64,000 bases of DNA from Thermococcus argininiproducens (GTDB taxonomy: Archaea > Methanobacteriota_B > Thermococci > Thermococcales > Thermococcaceae), in contig NZ_CP080572.1 of assembly GCF_023746595.1 (NCBI RefSeq), positions 806,001 to 870,000 on the forward strand, given 5' to 3'. The stretch's first letter is position 1; the number at the start of each line of letters is the position of its first letter. The translations under genes were made by a program, and so were the position numbers. This document shows, piece by piece, positions 55,021 through 64,000 of this stretch. The notes under the pieces are model-generated. The model searched no databases. It saw only the letters and a list, made by a program, of their open reading frames with translations, and was not told the origin of the DNA.

Positions 55021-58000
55021 TTAAGAGCTTTCTATCTCACGTATGGCTTCTTCAAGGAGTTTTATGGCGTTTCTTATGTTTAAGTATGCGTTCCTTAAAG
55101 GTATTATTAATCTCATGTCTCCTAGGTATGGAGGTATGCGATAGTCACTCATTTCTATTGCGGAGTTGTAGTATTCAGCAGCGGTTTGGTTAAGTGCTAA
55201 TGCTTGTTGTAGTGTTTCATTGCTAACTCCCAGTTCTAGGGCCTCCTTATAGAGCTTGTTAAACTTGAATATTTGTACCCGATAGGAGAGGTAATAGAAG
55301 TAGTTTAATTGGAGTATACGTTCTTGTCCTGTGAGTGGATATAACACTAGGATTTGTGTTCTATTGGCAGGGGAGGTTATCTGGACTTGTACCTTAAGGG
55401 CCCTTGTTTCTGGTAGTTCTATGAGGGTTCTTGATAGTTCCTTTCCTCCAGTGATTCTTATGTAGTATCCTGGTCTGTCTTTAGGAATGTCAATGAATAC
55501 TGTTACTATAGCACCGTTTTCGCCTTCTACAGTTGTTCTTACTTTCTTTCCACCAGCAGTATTTATCTGGGTTATCTCTGCGACTCCTATACTCTCACTG
55601 AATAGTGCCTTTCTGCTCGTGAGTTCTTGTCCAAATGTATCCTCTTCATAAGCTTGAGCATAAACTAGTTTTTCGTTATTCTCCATGTTTATGTCTTGAG
55701 GAGCATTTACAGTGAACTTGTACTCATGTAGCAGAGCATCTCCCACGGGGATAGTAAAGGTTACATTGTATATTTCTCCTGGGGCAATGGTTGCTATTGA
55801 TACTTGAATGTCAGTTGGAATATTGTCTCTTATGAGCATTACCTCGACATCTGTAGCATTGCTGAGTCCTTCATTTGTCACGTAGATAGTTACATTGTAA
55901 ATCCCATCTACGTATGGTACACCACTAGTTTCAATTCCTGCGATTTTGACATCATAGGGCGAAGGTGTTAACACAACTGGTACTTGGAAGAGAAGTGGAT
56001 TCTTGTTTGTTCCGATGAGTATTATACCGTTAAGTGGCAATGTAGCATTCATATGGTCATCTGTTAGATTATAAGCAGCAGTTATGGTATAGGTTCCATT
56101 AGATTCTGTGATATTCTTGATCTGAAGCTCTGTTCCATCTATTGTTGTAATCTTCAAGTCGTAAGTAGCACTTCCCGGAGCGGGATTAGACCATGAGTAA
56201 ACTTCGATAACGTATTGACCAGGATTGGGGAAGTTAAGTGTGACCGTTTCATCTGAAGTCGCGGTTGTTGAGCTTCCTACTTCGATGAGAGTACCACTGG
56301 CGTTGTAGTATACATAAAGATCCAAGTCAAGGCCTACGAGATCGTCCCAGATACTATTGAGTTCTACATCAAGAATTGGTGAGGTAGTTACATTTACAGT
56401 ATAATAGTGGGAGTCTCCAGTAGATGGTGCTATTACGTTACTGTAAGCCATTGGAGTACTAAATCCAAAAGCTGTCGCTGTAATATTTCCGGCCCATGCT
56501 GGGAGTTCAACCATGAATGTATTTTGTCCAGTTTGTGAGTCGAGAGTCTCTACCCATCTCTCGGGATATATTTTAGCAAGACCTACCTTTCCGAAGAATG
56601 TCTCATAGTTCTTAGTGCCGTTGAGGAGTACATTGTGTAACAATATGGCATTTAGTCCATTGATGGCTTTTGCTCCTATTAGCTCTTCCGTATCTCCACT
56701 GGTAGTTTGGTATAGGAATAATCCAGCACTGACATAGCCATCATCACTTCTGCCTATTTCTTTTAGCGTATATGGGCCAAAGGTGTCTGGATATGTTGTG
56801 CTCCACTCATCTACAACAGGCCCGAGTAGATGTAGGTTTATGTCTGTCATTTCATTTTCCCAGTCCAAATCAACTAGTACATAGCTTCCTTCTTCACTTT
56901 CTGGAATATTGAAGTGGAAGACTCTCCAATCTCCGCTTTCGTATCTCCATCCCCAATCGAAGAATCCGTATACATTGCTGTTATCATAGAGGCCACTGGC
57001 AGTAGTATTGCCTCCAAATTCAAAGTTAGCAGTGGGTGAAGCTACAGCTACGCTTATGGGGATAGTGGTCTCTTCTCCGTTATATTTGAGATAAATGGCT
57101 CCTCCATAGACTCCATATGATGTGTTCTCTGGAACTGTTACTGTTGCTTCAAACGTTACACTTCCATTAGCGGGTACTGTTAAGGAATTGGTTTCTAAGC
57201 TTATCCAGTCCCAAGGCACTCGTTTATAGAATTCTAGTTTGAGTTTTGCCGGGTATGTATCGGTTTTTCCATAATAATACCATAGGTCTCTAACTTGGAT
57301 CCACATTTCATCATGGAACTTCGTGAGGGGATCTCCTAGGGAGGCTGATACCGAATTACCTTCATTTAACCCTTGTGTGAGTAAGTTTAGAGTAGAGGTA
57401 TTGCCGACGTATGTAACATCCCATACCCTGAACCATGGATATGCATCAGAGGAATAATCTCCATTACTGTCAAAGTATTTGTATTCTGTGTATAGAGTAA
57501 TTTTCATTAGATCAGTTCCATTTGGTATGTACTGATCCACTCTATAATATGCCCATGAGTTTCCTATAACATCCAACTCTACCTCTCCGATCTTTTCAAA
57601 TCTCTCAGCTGAAATTTCAATGGTTTTAGGTTCGGTGGAATTCATATTTCTAACTTCAAATGTCTTTGAAACGCTTTCTCCGGGATAGATAACATTTGCA
57701 AATGCTGGATAGTCTGTGTGGCCGGCCTGCCATTTAGTTGGAGAAACTAAGATTCCATCTAATTCCATGGCGGCTTGAACTGCTTTGTATGCGTTCAAGA
57801 ATCCAGCTCCTTGACTGAATACATCATGATTGACATTCTTTGCTGTACTCATTAGTATTTCTTTTACCTCTTGAGCGGTTGGCCACCTTCCATGGCTTTC
57901 ATAGAAAGCTTCGTAAACTAAAGCTGCGATACCAGCAGCCATTGGCGTAGCTAAGCTTGTTCCGCTCCATAAGTCACTAGACCAGTATCCATCTCCTACG

Positions 58001-60660
58001 TAATTAACAGGTAGGCTTCCAAGAGCATATGCGCCTACAGCCAGCACATCTGGTTTTACTCTACCTAATGCACTGGGTCCTCTGTCTGAGAACCATACAA
58101 CATCTCCATAGTTGGCTAATTCAAAGCCCCATGGACCATCGTCATAACCAAATAATGCTCTATAACCAAACTCCACCGCTCCACCTACACCTATTACTCC
58201 GGGGGATGAGGCATACCTATGGTTGGTACCATATCCTGGTCCTCCATTACCCATAGCAAACAAGAACACTGTGTTTGGAGCATACATTTCGGTCATGTAA
58301 TAGAGGAATCTCTCATACCAGCTGAATCCTTTTTGGGTATCAGAGGATACGGAATAGCTGTTGCTTGCTACAAGGGCCTCATCTCCTGTACCAACTATTC
58401 CATCATACCCCTCAACTGCGAAGTAAAGGTAATCTAACCAACTACCCCCTTGGTACAATGAACCTTCTGCAATTATCTTTGCTCCAATTGCGTTACCAAA
58501 TGTTAATCCTAGGAAAGTTCTACCTCTCGCACCCACAGCAGCAGCACAAAGTGTTCCGTGGTCTCCTCCTGCAATGTAAACGTTACCTATCATGAATGCT
58601 ACAAGATCACCATTTCCAGGTATTCTGAGTGAAAGTCCCCATCTCTCAGCAACTTTGTCAGAATATGGTATTGGAGTTACTCCATCTGCTATGAAGTAGA
58701 TTAATCCTCCTGACAGGTCTGCATATCCGTCTTGACCAAACCAATTATCGAAGGTGTCCCAGAAGTCTAATTGGATCACGGGATTATCCTTAGTGTGCCC
58801 ACTATCTTTGTTAAAGTCAATAACTACTGAGGGAGCTAGGTCAACATATACGGTATCGTATGTTTGATTTGCATTTGGATCTGTTACGAGGACGAATCCT
58901 CCATACCAGTCATTCCAGAGCGCCATATCTGGGTGAAGCCCAAGTTTCATATTTCCGCTTTGTGTTGGAATGTTCAAGGTTTTGTCAAGAGGTAGTTTAA
59001 TATCATAGTAGAAACCTCCAAGTTGAGGATCATATGCATAGACTGTATACCCAGTAAGGAGAACTGTTGCATTAGCATCTGGATAAAGGTAATCTGCATT
59101 TATATCAGTTGGGCTTTCCCATAGGCCTTGATAGATTTCTCCTCCATAATAGGCATCTCCTGTGTGGTCATATATGACAGTGGGTACTGGGTAGTCCTCT
59201 ATGGCATCCAGAATGTGGAGGTAATTTACAGTGAAATTATACTTGATGGTTGTGTTATCTAAACCTCCATCAGATAAGTAGTCACCACTTATTAGCCAAA
59301 GTTTTCCTCCATTTTCGAGATACTGAGTAAGGTTCCCAATGTCGGCATTTGTGAGAGTGTTGTTGTAAGCAGCTCCTGTAAACCATATGATAAGGCTGTA
59401 ATTACTTAATATTGTAACATTTGGTCCGTTAGCAGTCTCATTTGGAATTTCATAGTAGGTGTAATTAGCACCTAGAGAATCTAGGGCACTGACATAGAAC
59501 AATTCTAGAAGATCTCCTCCATCATCATCCACAAGAAGAATATTACTCACGTTTCCAATCCACGTGAGAGTGTTGTTGATAAGTTGGGCTCTTTCACTAT
59601 CATCTGGAACATTTGCTAAATCAAAGCTAGTGAAGACCGTAGTGTAGTTTCCTTTGTATCCAATTCCAAAGTATCCATATACAGGATATGGTTCAATTGG
59701 GTAGCTTGTGTTGGCATACCATGAGGATAGATATCCTGAGAATGTGGCAAAGTCTGCAAATGTATATCCAAAAAGCAGATAATTGATCATGGAGTTTCCG
59801 TCAAAAGCTATTGGCCACCCATAGTATGTAGAGTTCGGATTTGTATCAACTGCATAAGCATCCTGAAGATCAGGGTTTCCAAAATCGACACCACTATCTA
59901 TTACTGCTACATTTACTCCTTCTCCAGTGATCCCTAGATCAAACCAGGTATTCCAAGAACCATGATGGTATATAGCGAAATAATCAGTAGGTTGTGATGG
60001 AGGTTTGACTTTGGCACTTGAGATAGCTAATTTGGCTTCTCCCCGATTTGCAGGACTGTTTTCTCTAAGCTTTCTGAGCTCTCCTGAGAGAATATCTTTG
60101 AAAGAAAGCACTTTCCCCTTATCTAAGCTTTCTTTTGGTCTCAATGTTTTAGCTCTTTCAGCGAATTTTGAGCGAGGTAGTTTCATGAATGTTAAAGAAT
60201 TTTCTTCATTTTTATTGATTTCAATAGGTTCTACTGGGTTTATACGTGTGATTGCTTCTACTTCTGGAAGAGATGCGATCTTTCTTAATGTGGTTTTGCT
60301 ATCTCTTTTTACTGGAATTTTTACGATGTAAATGTAATTATTTAGAACTTTTGTCTTTCCTAGAATTTCTGCACCGAGTATTTTAGAACTAATTTCTTCT
60401 GTTGTTATAATATGAAGTAGGATTATCTTTTGATTATTGAGTTCAAGAACTCCTTGTGTTTCTTTTCCATCTAGGATTTCAAGTAATTTAGGATCGATTT
60501 TTTCTGATGGGTCTATGAATGTCTCTTGGTTATTATTTGGGGAGGCGATTTTTGTTACTTTATATGAAATTTGAGGGGTCTTTGTAGAGCCTAAGGCAGT
60601 AGGAATTGCTGAAAGTACGATCAATATTACAATAAGAACACTCAATGTCCGTCTATCCAT
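55021..60660 (-). CDS. Giant secreted subtilisin-like serine protease (S8, pyrolysin-like)
   Basis: 1879 aa. Start ATG 60660 follows GGAGGG and begins a signal peptide (RRTLSVLIVILIVLSAIPTALG). A propeptide of about 200 residues precedes the catalytic part: Asp255 in VAVIDSGVDFG, His701 in GGDHGTLCAAAVGARG, the oxyanion Asn in FAMGNGGPG and Ser902 in LWSGTSLATPMAAGIAAL. The Asp-to-His gap of about 446 residues is far above the norm and includes a glutamine-amidotransferase-like unit near 370-470. The C-terminal half has beta-sandwich domains, a CARDB-like domain (about 1570-1655) and a helical tail without a membrane anchor. Role: extracellular protein breakdown. Confidence 0.93.
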   Translation of the reverse strand: MDRRTLSVLIVILIVLSAIPTALGSTKTPQISYKVTKIASPNNNQETFIDPSEKIDPKLLEILDGKETQGVLELNNQKIILLHIITTEEISSKILGAEILGKTKVLNNYIYIVKIPVKRDSKTTLRKIASLPEVEAITRINPVEPIEINKNEENSLTFMKLPRSKFAERAKTLRPKESLDKGKVLSFKDILSGELRKLRENSPANRGEAKLAISSAKVKPPSQPTDYFAIYHHGSWNTWFDLGITGEGVNVAVIDSGVDFGNPDLQDAYAVDTNPNSTYYGWPIAFDGNSMINYLLFGYTFADFATFSGYLSSWYANTSYPIEPYPVYGYFGIGYKGNYTTVFTSFDLANVPDDSERAQLINNTLTWIGNVSNILLVDDDGGDLLELFYVSALDSLGANYTYYEIPNETANGPNVTILSNYSLIIWFTGAAYNNTLTNADIGNLTQYLENGGKLWLISGDYLSDGGLDNTTIKYNFTVNYLHILDAIEDYPVPTVIYDHTGDAYYGGEIYQGLWESPTDINADYLYPDANATVLLTGYTVYAYDPQLGGFYYDIKLPLDKTLNIPTQSGNMKLGLHPDMALWNDWYGGFVLVTDPNANQTYDTVYVDLAPSVVIDFNKDSGHTKDNPVIQLDFWDTFDNWFGQDGYADLSGGLIYFIADGVTPIPYSDKVAERWGLSLRIPGNGDLVAFMIGNVYIAGGDHGTLCAAAVGARGRTFLGLTFGNAIGAKIIAEGSLYQGGSWLDYLYFAVEGYDGIVGTGDEALVASNSYSVSSDTQKGFSWYERFLYYMTEMYAPNTVFLFAMGNGGPGYGTNHRYASSPGVIGVGGAVEFGYRALFGYDDGPWGFELANYGDVVWFSDRGPSALGRVKPDVLAVGAYALGSLPVNYVGDGYWSSDLWSGTSLATPMAAGIAALVYEAFYESHGRWPTAQEVKEILMSTAKNVNHDVFSQGAGFLNAYKAVQAAMELDGILVSPTKWQAGHTDYPAFANVIYPGESVSKTFEVRNMNSTEPKTIEISAERFEKIGEVELDVIGNSWAYYRVDQYIPNGTDLMKITLYTEYKYFDSNGDYSSDAYPWFRVWDVTYVGNTSTLNLLTQGLNEGNSVSASLGDPLTKFHDEMWIQVRDLWYYYGKTDTYPAKLKLEFYKRVPWDWISLETNSLTVPANGSVTFEATVTVPENTSYGVYGGAIYLKYNGEETTIPISVAVASPTANFEFGGNTTASGLYDNSNVYGFFDWGWRYESGDWRVFHFNIPESEEGSYVLVDLDWENEMTDINLHLLGPVVDEWSTTYPDTFGPYTLKEIGRSDDGYVSAGLFLYQTTSGDTEELIGAKAINGLNAILLHNVLLNGTKNYETFFGKVGLAKIYPERWVETLDSQTGQNTFMVELPAWAGNITATAFGFSTPMAYSNVIAPSTGDSHYYTVNVTTSPILDVELNSIWDDLVGLDLDLYVYYNASGTLIEVGSSTTATSDETVTLNFPNPGQYVIEVYSWSNPAPGSATYDLKITTIDGTELQIKNITESNGTYTITAAYNLTDDHMNATLPLNGIILIGTNKNPLLFQVPVVLTPSPYDVKIAGIETSGVPYVDGIYNVTIYVTNEGLSNATDVEVMLIRDNIPTDIQVSIATIAPGEIYNVTFTIPVGDALLHEYKFTVNAPQDINMENNEKLVYAQAYEEDTFGQELTSRKALFSESIGVAEITQINTAGGKKVRTTVEGENGAIVTVFIDIPKDRPGYYIRITGGKELSRTLIELPETRALKVQVQITSPANRTQILVLYPLTGQERILQLNYFYYLSYRVQIFKFNKLYKEALELGVSNETLQQALALNQTAAEYYNSAIEMSDYRIPPYLGDMRLIIPLRNAYLNIRNAIKLLEEAIREIESS

Positions 60661-60710
60661 TTTCGTCCCTCCAGTAAAGTACTTCACCATCTCATTATGA
60701 TGTACATCGA

Positions 60711-60746
60711 TATAAGCATTTCGGCATTACGGTATAAATATGTCTT
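60711..60746 (-). promoter_or_regulatory. Promoter region of the giant protease
   Basis: The minus strand holds two TATA-like boxes, ACATATTTATACCG (distal) and ATGCTTATATCG (proximal). Further upstream at 60775-60789 is a 15-base inverted repeat CAACA-ATGGT-TGTTG, which could bind a regulator. The remaining bases to 60878 are AT-rich without a gene. Confidence 0.4.
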
Positions 60747-60878
60747 ATGAACACCATGATTATTCTTTAATAACCAACAATGGTTGTTGAGATGTTAACA
60801 ATAGAAAAAGAAATGGATTAGAAATTTTTCAATAAATAATCTAAATAAATGGAAAAATTTCAAAATTAAAAAATCGGA

Positions 60879-62021
60879 CTAAAGTGTCTCAAAAGCCAGT
60901 CCAACCTCTAAAGCTGTTCCTAGGTGCAATATCTCCTCATCTACATCAAATTTTGGATGATGATGGGGATGGATTATTCCCTTTGCTTCGTTCTTTGTTC
61001 CAAGGAAAATAAAGGCTCCTGGTACTTTTTGTAAATAGAATGCAAAATCTTCAGCTCCCATTGTTTTTTTGGCCTCGACAACATTTAACCCCATTCTCTT
61101 GGCAATTGTTTTTACTAATTCTGCCATCTTAGGGTCATTTATTGTCGGTGGTCCTATTTCTTCAACTTTCAATTCATAAGAGGCCCCATATGCAGAGGTT
61201 AGTCCCTTTAGAACTTCGTTAATTCTTTTTTCAATGAGATCTTTGGTTTCTGTATTGAAAAATCGATAGGTTCCACTCATCTCAACTTCTCCGGAGATTA
61301 TGTTAAATGCGTTTCCACCTTTTATAACTCCTACACTTATAACACCACTTTCTAATGGGTTTAGGTTTCTACTTATTATTGTTTGAAAGGCTAAAATTGC
61401 TTGGGCAGCTATTGGCATGGGATCAATAGTTTCGTGGGGTAAAGCACCATGTCCGCCTTTTCCAATAATCTTCACGTCAAATTTTCCAACCCCGGCCATG
61501 AGTGGTCCATCTCTAATTCCTATAACACCACTTGGAAGATTCCTCCATACATGAATGCCGAAAATAGCATTTACATTTTCTAGAGCACCGCCTTCAATCA
61601 TTTTGAGTGCTCCATTACCTCCTTCTTCTGCCGGTTGGAATACTAATCTGACTTTATTAGGGAGTTCGTCCACATGTTGAGCTATTATTTTTGCTGTTCC
61701 GAGGAGCATTGCCGTATGTGCATCATGACCGCAAGCGTGCATTTTTCCTGGAATTCTGGACTTGTAAGGGACATCATTCTCCTCCTGAATCGGCAACGCA
61801 TCCATATCAGCTCTTAATGCTATTGTTTTTGTTCCATTCCCAATTTCTGCTATTATTCCTGTTCCAACACGCTTAATTTTGTATCCCCATTCTTTCAAAT
61901 GCTCTTCAACTATTTGAGAGGTTCGTTCCTCTTCATAACCAAGCTCGGGGTGCATGTGAAAATCTCTACGCCAGGCAATTATCTGCTCTTTAATTTTAAG
62001 GGCTTCTTCAAGGGGGTTCAT
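60879..62021 (-). CDS. M20D-family carboxypeptidase/amidohydrolase
   Basis: 380 aa. Zinc-site motifs: ADMDALPI, MHACGHDAHTAMLLG with the family Cys-Gly-His, QPAEEGGNGALKMI (Glu-Glu) and IFGIHVW, with a late PHHHPKFDVDEE. It matches thermostable carboxypeptidases of Sulfolobus and Pyrococcus that also act as aminoacylases. It may finish peptides from the adjacent extracellular protease, which is inference from position. ATG 62021 is preceded by GGTG at six bases. Confidence 0.92.
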   Translation of the reverse strand: MNPLEEALKIKEQIIAWRRDFHMHPELGYEEERTSQIVEEHLKEWGYKIKRVGTGIIAEIGNGTKTIALRADMDALPIQEENDVPYKSRIPGKMHACGHDAHTAMLLGTAKIIAQHVDELPNKVRLVFQPAEEGGNGALKMIEGGALENVNAIFGIHVWRNLPSGVIGIRDGPLMAGVGKFDVKIIGKGGHGALPHETIDPMPIAAQAILAFQTIISRNLNPLESGVISVGVIKGGNAFNIISGEVEMSGTYRFFNTETKDLIEKRINEVLKGLTSAYGASYELKVEEIGPPTINDPKMAELVKTIAKRMGLNVVEAKKTMGAEDFAFYLQKVPGAFIFLGTKNEAKGIIHPHHHPKFDVDEEILHLGTALEVGLAFETL

Positions 62022-62057
62022 AGTAAGCACCAGAATTAAGTAAATTAAAGGCCTATT

Positions 62058-63092
62058 TTAGCCTTTCGATGAGTATTTGTAGTAAACACCACCAAAAAGC
62101 AACAACACAGAGAGCAAAAACGCATCAATTCCACTTTCAAGGGCATAGATTAAAGTTGCTAAAACAACACTTGCAGTTGTTTTATTCTTTTCTGAGAACC
62201 TTAACAGGGTCCCAAGAAGATAAGCTTCTAATGCCCCGAAGATCCCAAAGTCTGCTATTGGCTGGCCAAAGAGAGAGTATGTGTATCTCCCATTAAGAGT
62301 GAACATAAATGCAATTCTCCATCTTGGATCGCTGTGAAGCAAAAGTTTTCCATGGAAAAATCCAAATGGAAGTGAAACTGAGACTATGTTGTGGAATACT
62401 AAGAAGGTAAAGCCCATTCTTGTTAAAAGACCCTCAAGGTTTCCGCTTAAATATATCACAAACAAGAATACAGGAAGGGCAATAAGAATTCTCTCAAAAC
62501 TCAGCTTGTTATCGTAATAGTAAGGCAGAAAATAGAATAGAAATGCCAGAAGCATCAGAGACCTAAAAGTCCCAACAAAGAATAAGATTTCAAAGAGTAC
62601 AAAGACTAATGTTTTGAGTTTCCAGTTTAATGTGCAGTATGTCAGAGAGATCCCTCCCAAAAATGCAAAAAGGACAAGTGGTTTGACAAGTTTGAATCTT
62701 AGTTCCCAATGGAAAAGGGGTATCCCTTCAATGGCATAGAGGGAAATTATGGAGAGAATCGAGCCTAAGAGCACAAATTTCGCATATTTCTCAAAAACAT
62801 TGTGTTCTTTAGAAAGGAAGAACATGATTAAAACAGCAAGTTGTCCATAACCGGGAAGTGCAAAAGAGAGAATAAATAGCATGAGCCAGTATACTGATTT
62901 TGGTAGCTTTATTGGTTTTAAATATCCAAAAACGAGAACTCCAAAGAAGGCCAGTGAGATAAATATGGCAATGAGAATCTTGTGAAAAGGAAACTCGGCT
63001 GCATAAAGTTTTTCACTTAGAAAAGTGTTAGCATAAACCATTAAAAGTAGATGGGTAAAGAACGCAAGACTGAAAAGCTTTAGGGCCTTCAT
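62058..63092 (-). CDS. Polytopic membrane protein, oligosaccharide-polymerase-like
   Basis: 344 aa, around ten membrane helices. GTFRSLMLLAFLFYFLPYYY and a long external loop with LTRMGFTFLVFHN and NGRYTYSLFGQPIADFG resemble oligosaccharide repeat-unit polymerases and ligases. The divergent neighbour is a GT-C glycosyltransferase, which supports a role in surface glycan assembly. The family call is tentative. Confidence 0.65.
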   Translation of the reverse strand: MKALKLFSLAFFTHLLLMVYANTFLSEKLYAAEFPFHKILIAIFISLAFFGVLVFGYLKPIKLPKSVYWLMLFILSFALPGYGQLAVLIMFFLSKEHNVFEKYAKFVLLGSILSIISLYAIEGIPLFHWELRFKLVKPLVLFAFLGGISLTYCTLNWKLKTLVFVLFEILFFVGTFRSLMLLAFLFYFLPYYYDNKLSFERILIALPVFLFVIYLSGNLEGLLTRMGFTFLVFHNIVSVSLPFGFFHGKLLLHSDPRWRIAFMFTLNGRYTYSLFGQPIADFGIFGALEAYLLGTLLRFSEKNKTTASVVLATLIYALESGIDAFLLSVLLLFGGVYYKYSSKG

Positions 63093-63149
63093 TGAACCAC
63101 CAACTTTAATAAAGTGAAAAGGATATTAAAAGAGTTAGGGGTGAAAAAG

Positions 63150-64000
63150 ATGAAAAGGTCCAAATTTGCATTGTTACTTATAACATCTTTCATTGTGAGA
63201 CTGATTCCTCATAGAACTTTGTTACTTGCTGTTTATGATGAATATCTTCACAGAGATCTTACTTTGAGAATAGTAAACAACGGAATAGGTGTACTTTCAA
63301 AGGATGTGGGTTCTCTTTTAGGGCTTAAAGCCTATAGTTATCCTCCATTATTCCATGTAATAGGTGCGTTCATATATTCCATTTTCGAGACTGATTATGT
63401 CTTTTTCATCCTGCCAGCTATCTATGGGATTTTATCTCTAGTTGCATTTTATTATCTATCCAAGGAGATTTTAGAAGATGAGAAAAAGGCTTTTCTAGCA
63501 ACTCTTTTAGTGGGTTTTGCTCCAAATTTTGTTTACAGGACAAGCCTCTACATTCCAGAAAATCTGGGAATATTGTTATTTGTAATTGGCTTATGGCTCT
63601 TAGTGCGGTTTTTTAAAACTGGAGAACCAAAGTATATAGCATCCTTAATAGTTTTACTACCTATTTACATGGTTACACACAGGGGATGGGTATTTTTTGT
63701 TGGTGTGGGAATTCTAATGGCATTTATATATTTCATTCCTTGGGTTAAGAAACATCTTCATTATTTAGTAGGGTTGGCCTTTATTGGTGTGTTACTTTAC
63801 TATGCTCCTGTTAGTGGTGAGTTTATAAGAGGTCTCATCTCAAGAATGCCAAGGGAAGAGGTTACAGCTTTAGGATACCTCAAGTGGATTGGTATTATCC
63901 AACTAATCTTTGGAGTTCTAGCCACTAAAAGATACTTTGAAGGGGGGCCAATCAGGCAAGGGCTAGCTTTATGGGCTTGGTCTTTCATGATTTTTGGGAG
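63150..64000 (+). CDS. GT-C type glycosyltransferase, N-terminal part (cut by window edge)
   Basis: The frame is open from ATG 63150, with GGGGTG six bases upstream, to the window end (283 codons). The first helix is followed by the external loop AVYDEYLHRDLTLRIV with an acidic motif of the kind that binds metal and lipid-phosphate sugar in PMT/STT3-like enzymes. Further helices alternate with short loops (FAPNFVYRTSLYIPENLGI, THRGWVFFVG). A dolichyl-phosphate-sugar transferase for protein or lipid glycosylation is the best guess. The C-terminal domain is outside the window. Confidence 0.75.
   Translation, partial: MKRSKFALLLITSFIVRLIPHRTLLLAVYDEYLHRDLTLRIVNNGIGVLSKDVGSLLGLKAYSYPPLFHVIGAFIYSIFETDYVFFILPAIYGILSLVAFYYLSKEILEDEKKAFLATLLVGFAPNFVYRTSLYIPENLGILLFVIGLWLLVRFFKTGEPKYIASLIVLLPIYMVTHRGWVFFVGVGILMAFIYFIPWVKKHLHYLVGLAFIGVLLYYAPVSGEFIRGLISRMPREEVTALGYLKWIGIIQLIFGVLATKRYFEGGPIRQGLALWAWSFMIFG

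Overview
The window is chromosomal DNA from a hyperthermophilic archaeon of the order Thermococcales, most likely a relatively AT-rich Thermococcus. Evidence: an ADP-dependent glucokinase of the T. litoralis type, a mannosylglycerate operon with Pyrococcus-like order, CoA-disulfide reductase, tandem DUF257 genes (a Thermococcales family), TrmB-type regulators, Nep1, NMD3, aIF5A and a CCA-encoding tRNA-Leu. Starts follow GGTG/GGAGG Shine-Dalgarno sites about six bases upstream, and promoters carry BRE/TATA boxes.

Layout. 0-5 kb: the end of an ABC ATPase, tRNA-Leu(CAG), the alanyl-tRNA editing protein AlaX, a secreted anchored protein, a GltPh-like transporter and biotin protein ligase. 5-10 kb: archaeal class I aldolase behind a duplicated TATA segment and a Thermococcales-glycolytic-motif (TGM)-like site, a carboxyltransferase with fused biotinyl domain, and CstA. 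9.8-12.3 kb: a tight operon of two small paralogues, an ArsA/Get3-type ATPase, a MIP18-like protein and a membrane-anchored protein; I know of no function for it as a unit. 12.3-18.5 kb: Trm4-type RNA methyltransferase, two DUF257 proteins, an unknown gene paired with a degenerate metallophosphoesterase, lysine-dehydrogenase-like protein, Nep1 and aIF5A.

18.5-30.1 kb: a divergent sugar regulon. On the minus strand lie a binding protein, two permeases, an ATPase, an exported GH130-like protein, a sucrose-phosphate-synthase-like GT4 enzyme and a PfkB kinase. On the plus strand lie a TrmB regulator, a beta-phosphoglucomutase-like HAD protein and a GH65 phosphorylase. The genes suggest import of an alpha-glucoside, phosphorolysis to beta-glucose-1-phosphate, isomerisation to glucose-6-phosphate and kinase salvage of the other sugar.

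30-42.8 kb: agmatinase-type ureohydrolase, ClC protein, the mannosylglycerate operon (mpgS-mpgP-manC-phosphomannomutase), ADP-glucokinase with a TGM-like site, an MBL nuclease, GcvH, an MFS transporter and a protein with a HEPN-like motif. 42.8-54 kb: a possible small structured RNA, leucyl-tRNA synthetase, a compositionally mosaic patch with a decayed gene and a frameshifted membrane gene, a methyltransferase, a tnpB transposon that split a DUF998 gene, CoA-disulfide reductase, NMD3 and a tnpB relic. 54-64 kb: small hypothetical proteins, a giant secreted subtilase with a very long Asp-to-His gap, an M20 peptidase, a polymerase-like membrane protein and a truncated GT-C glycosyltransferase.

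The strongest leads for something undescribed are the ArsA/small-paralogue operon, the GH65/GH130/GT4 regulon, the nested-stem RNA candidate upstream of leuS, and the (AG)n frameshift in a two-part membrane gene. No CRISPR array or cas gene was seen.
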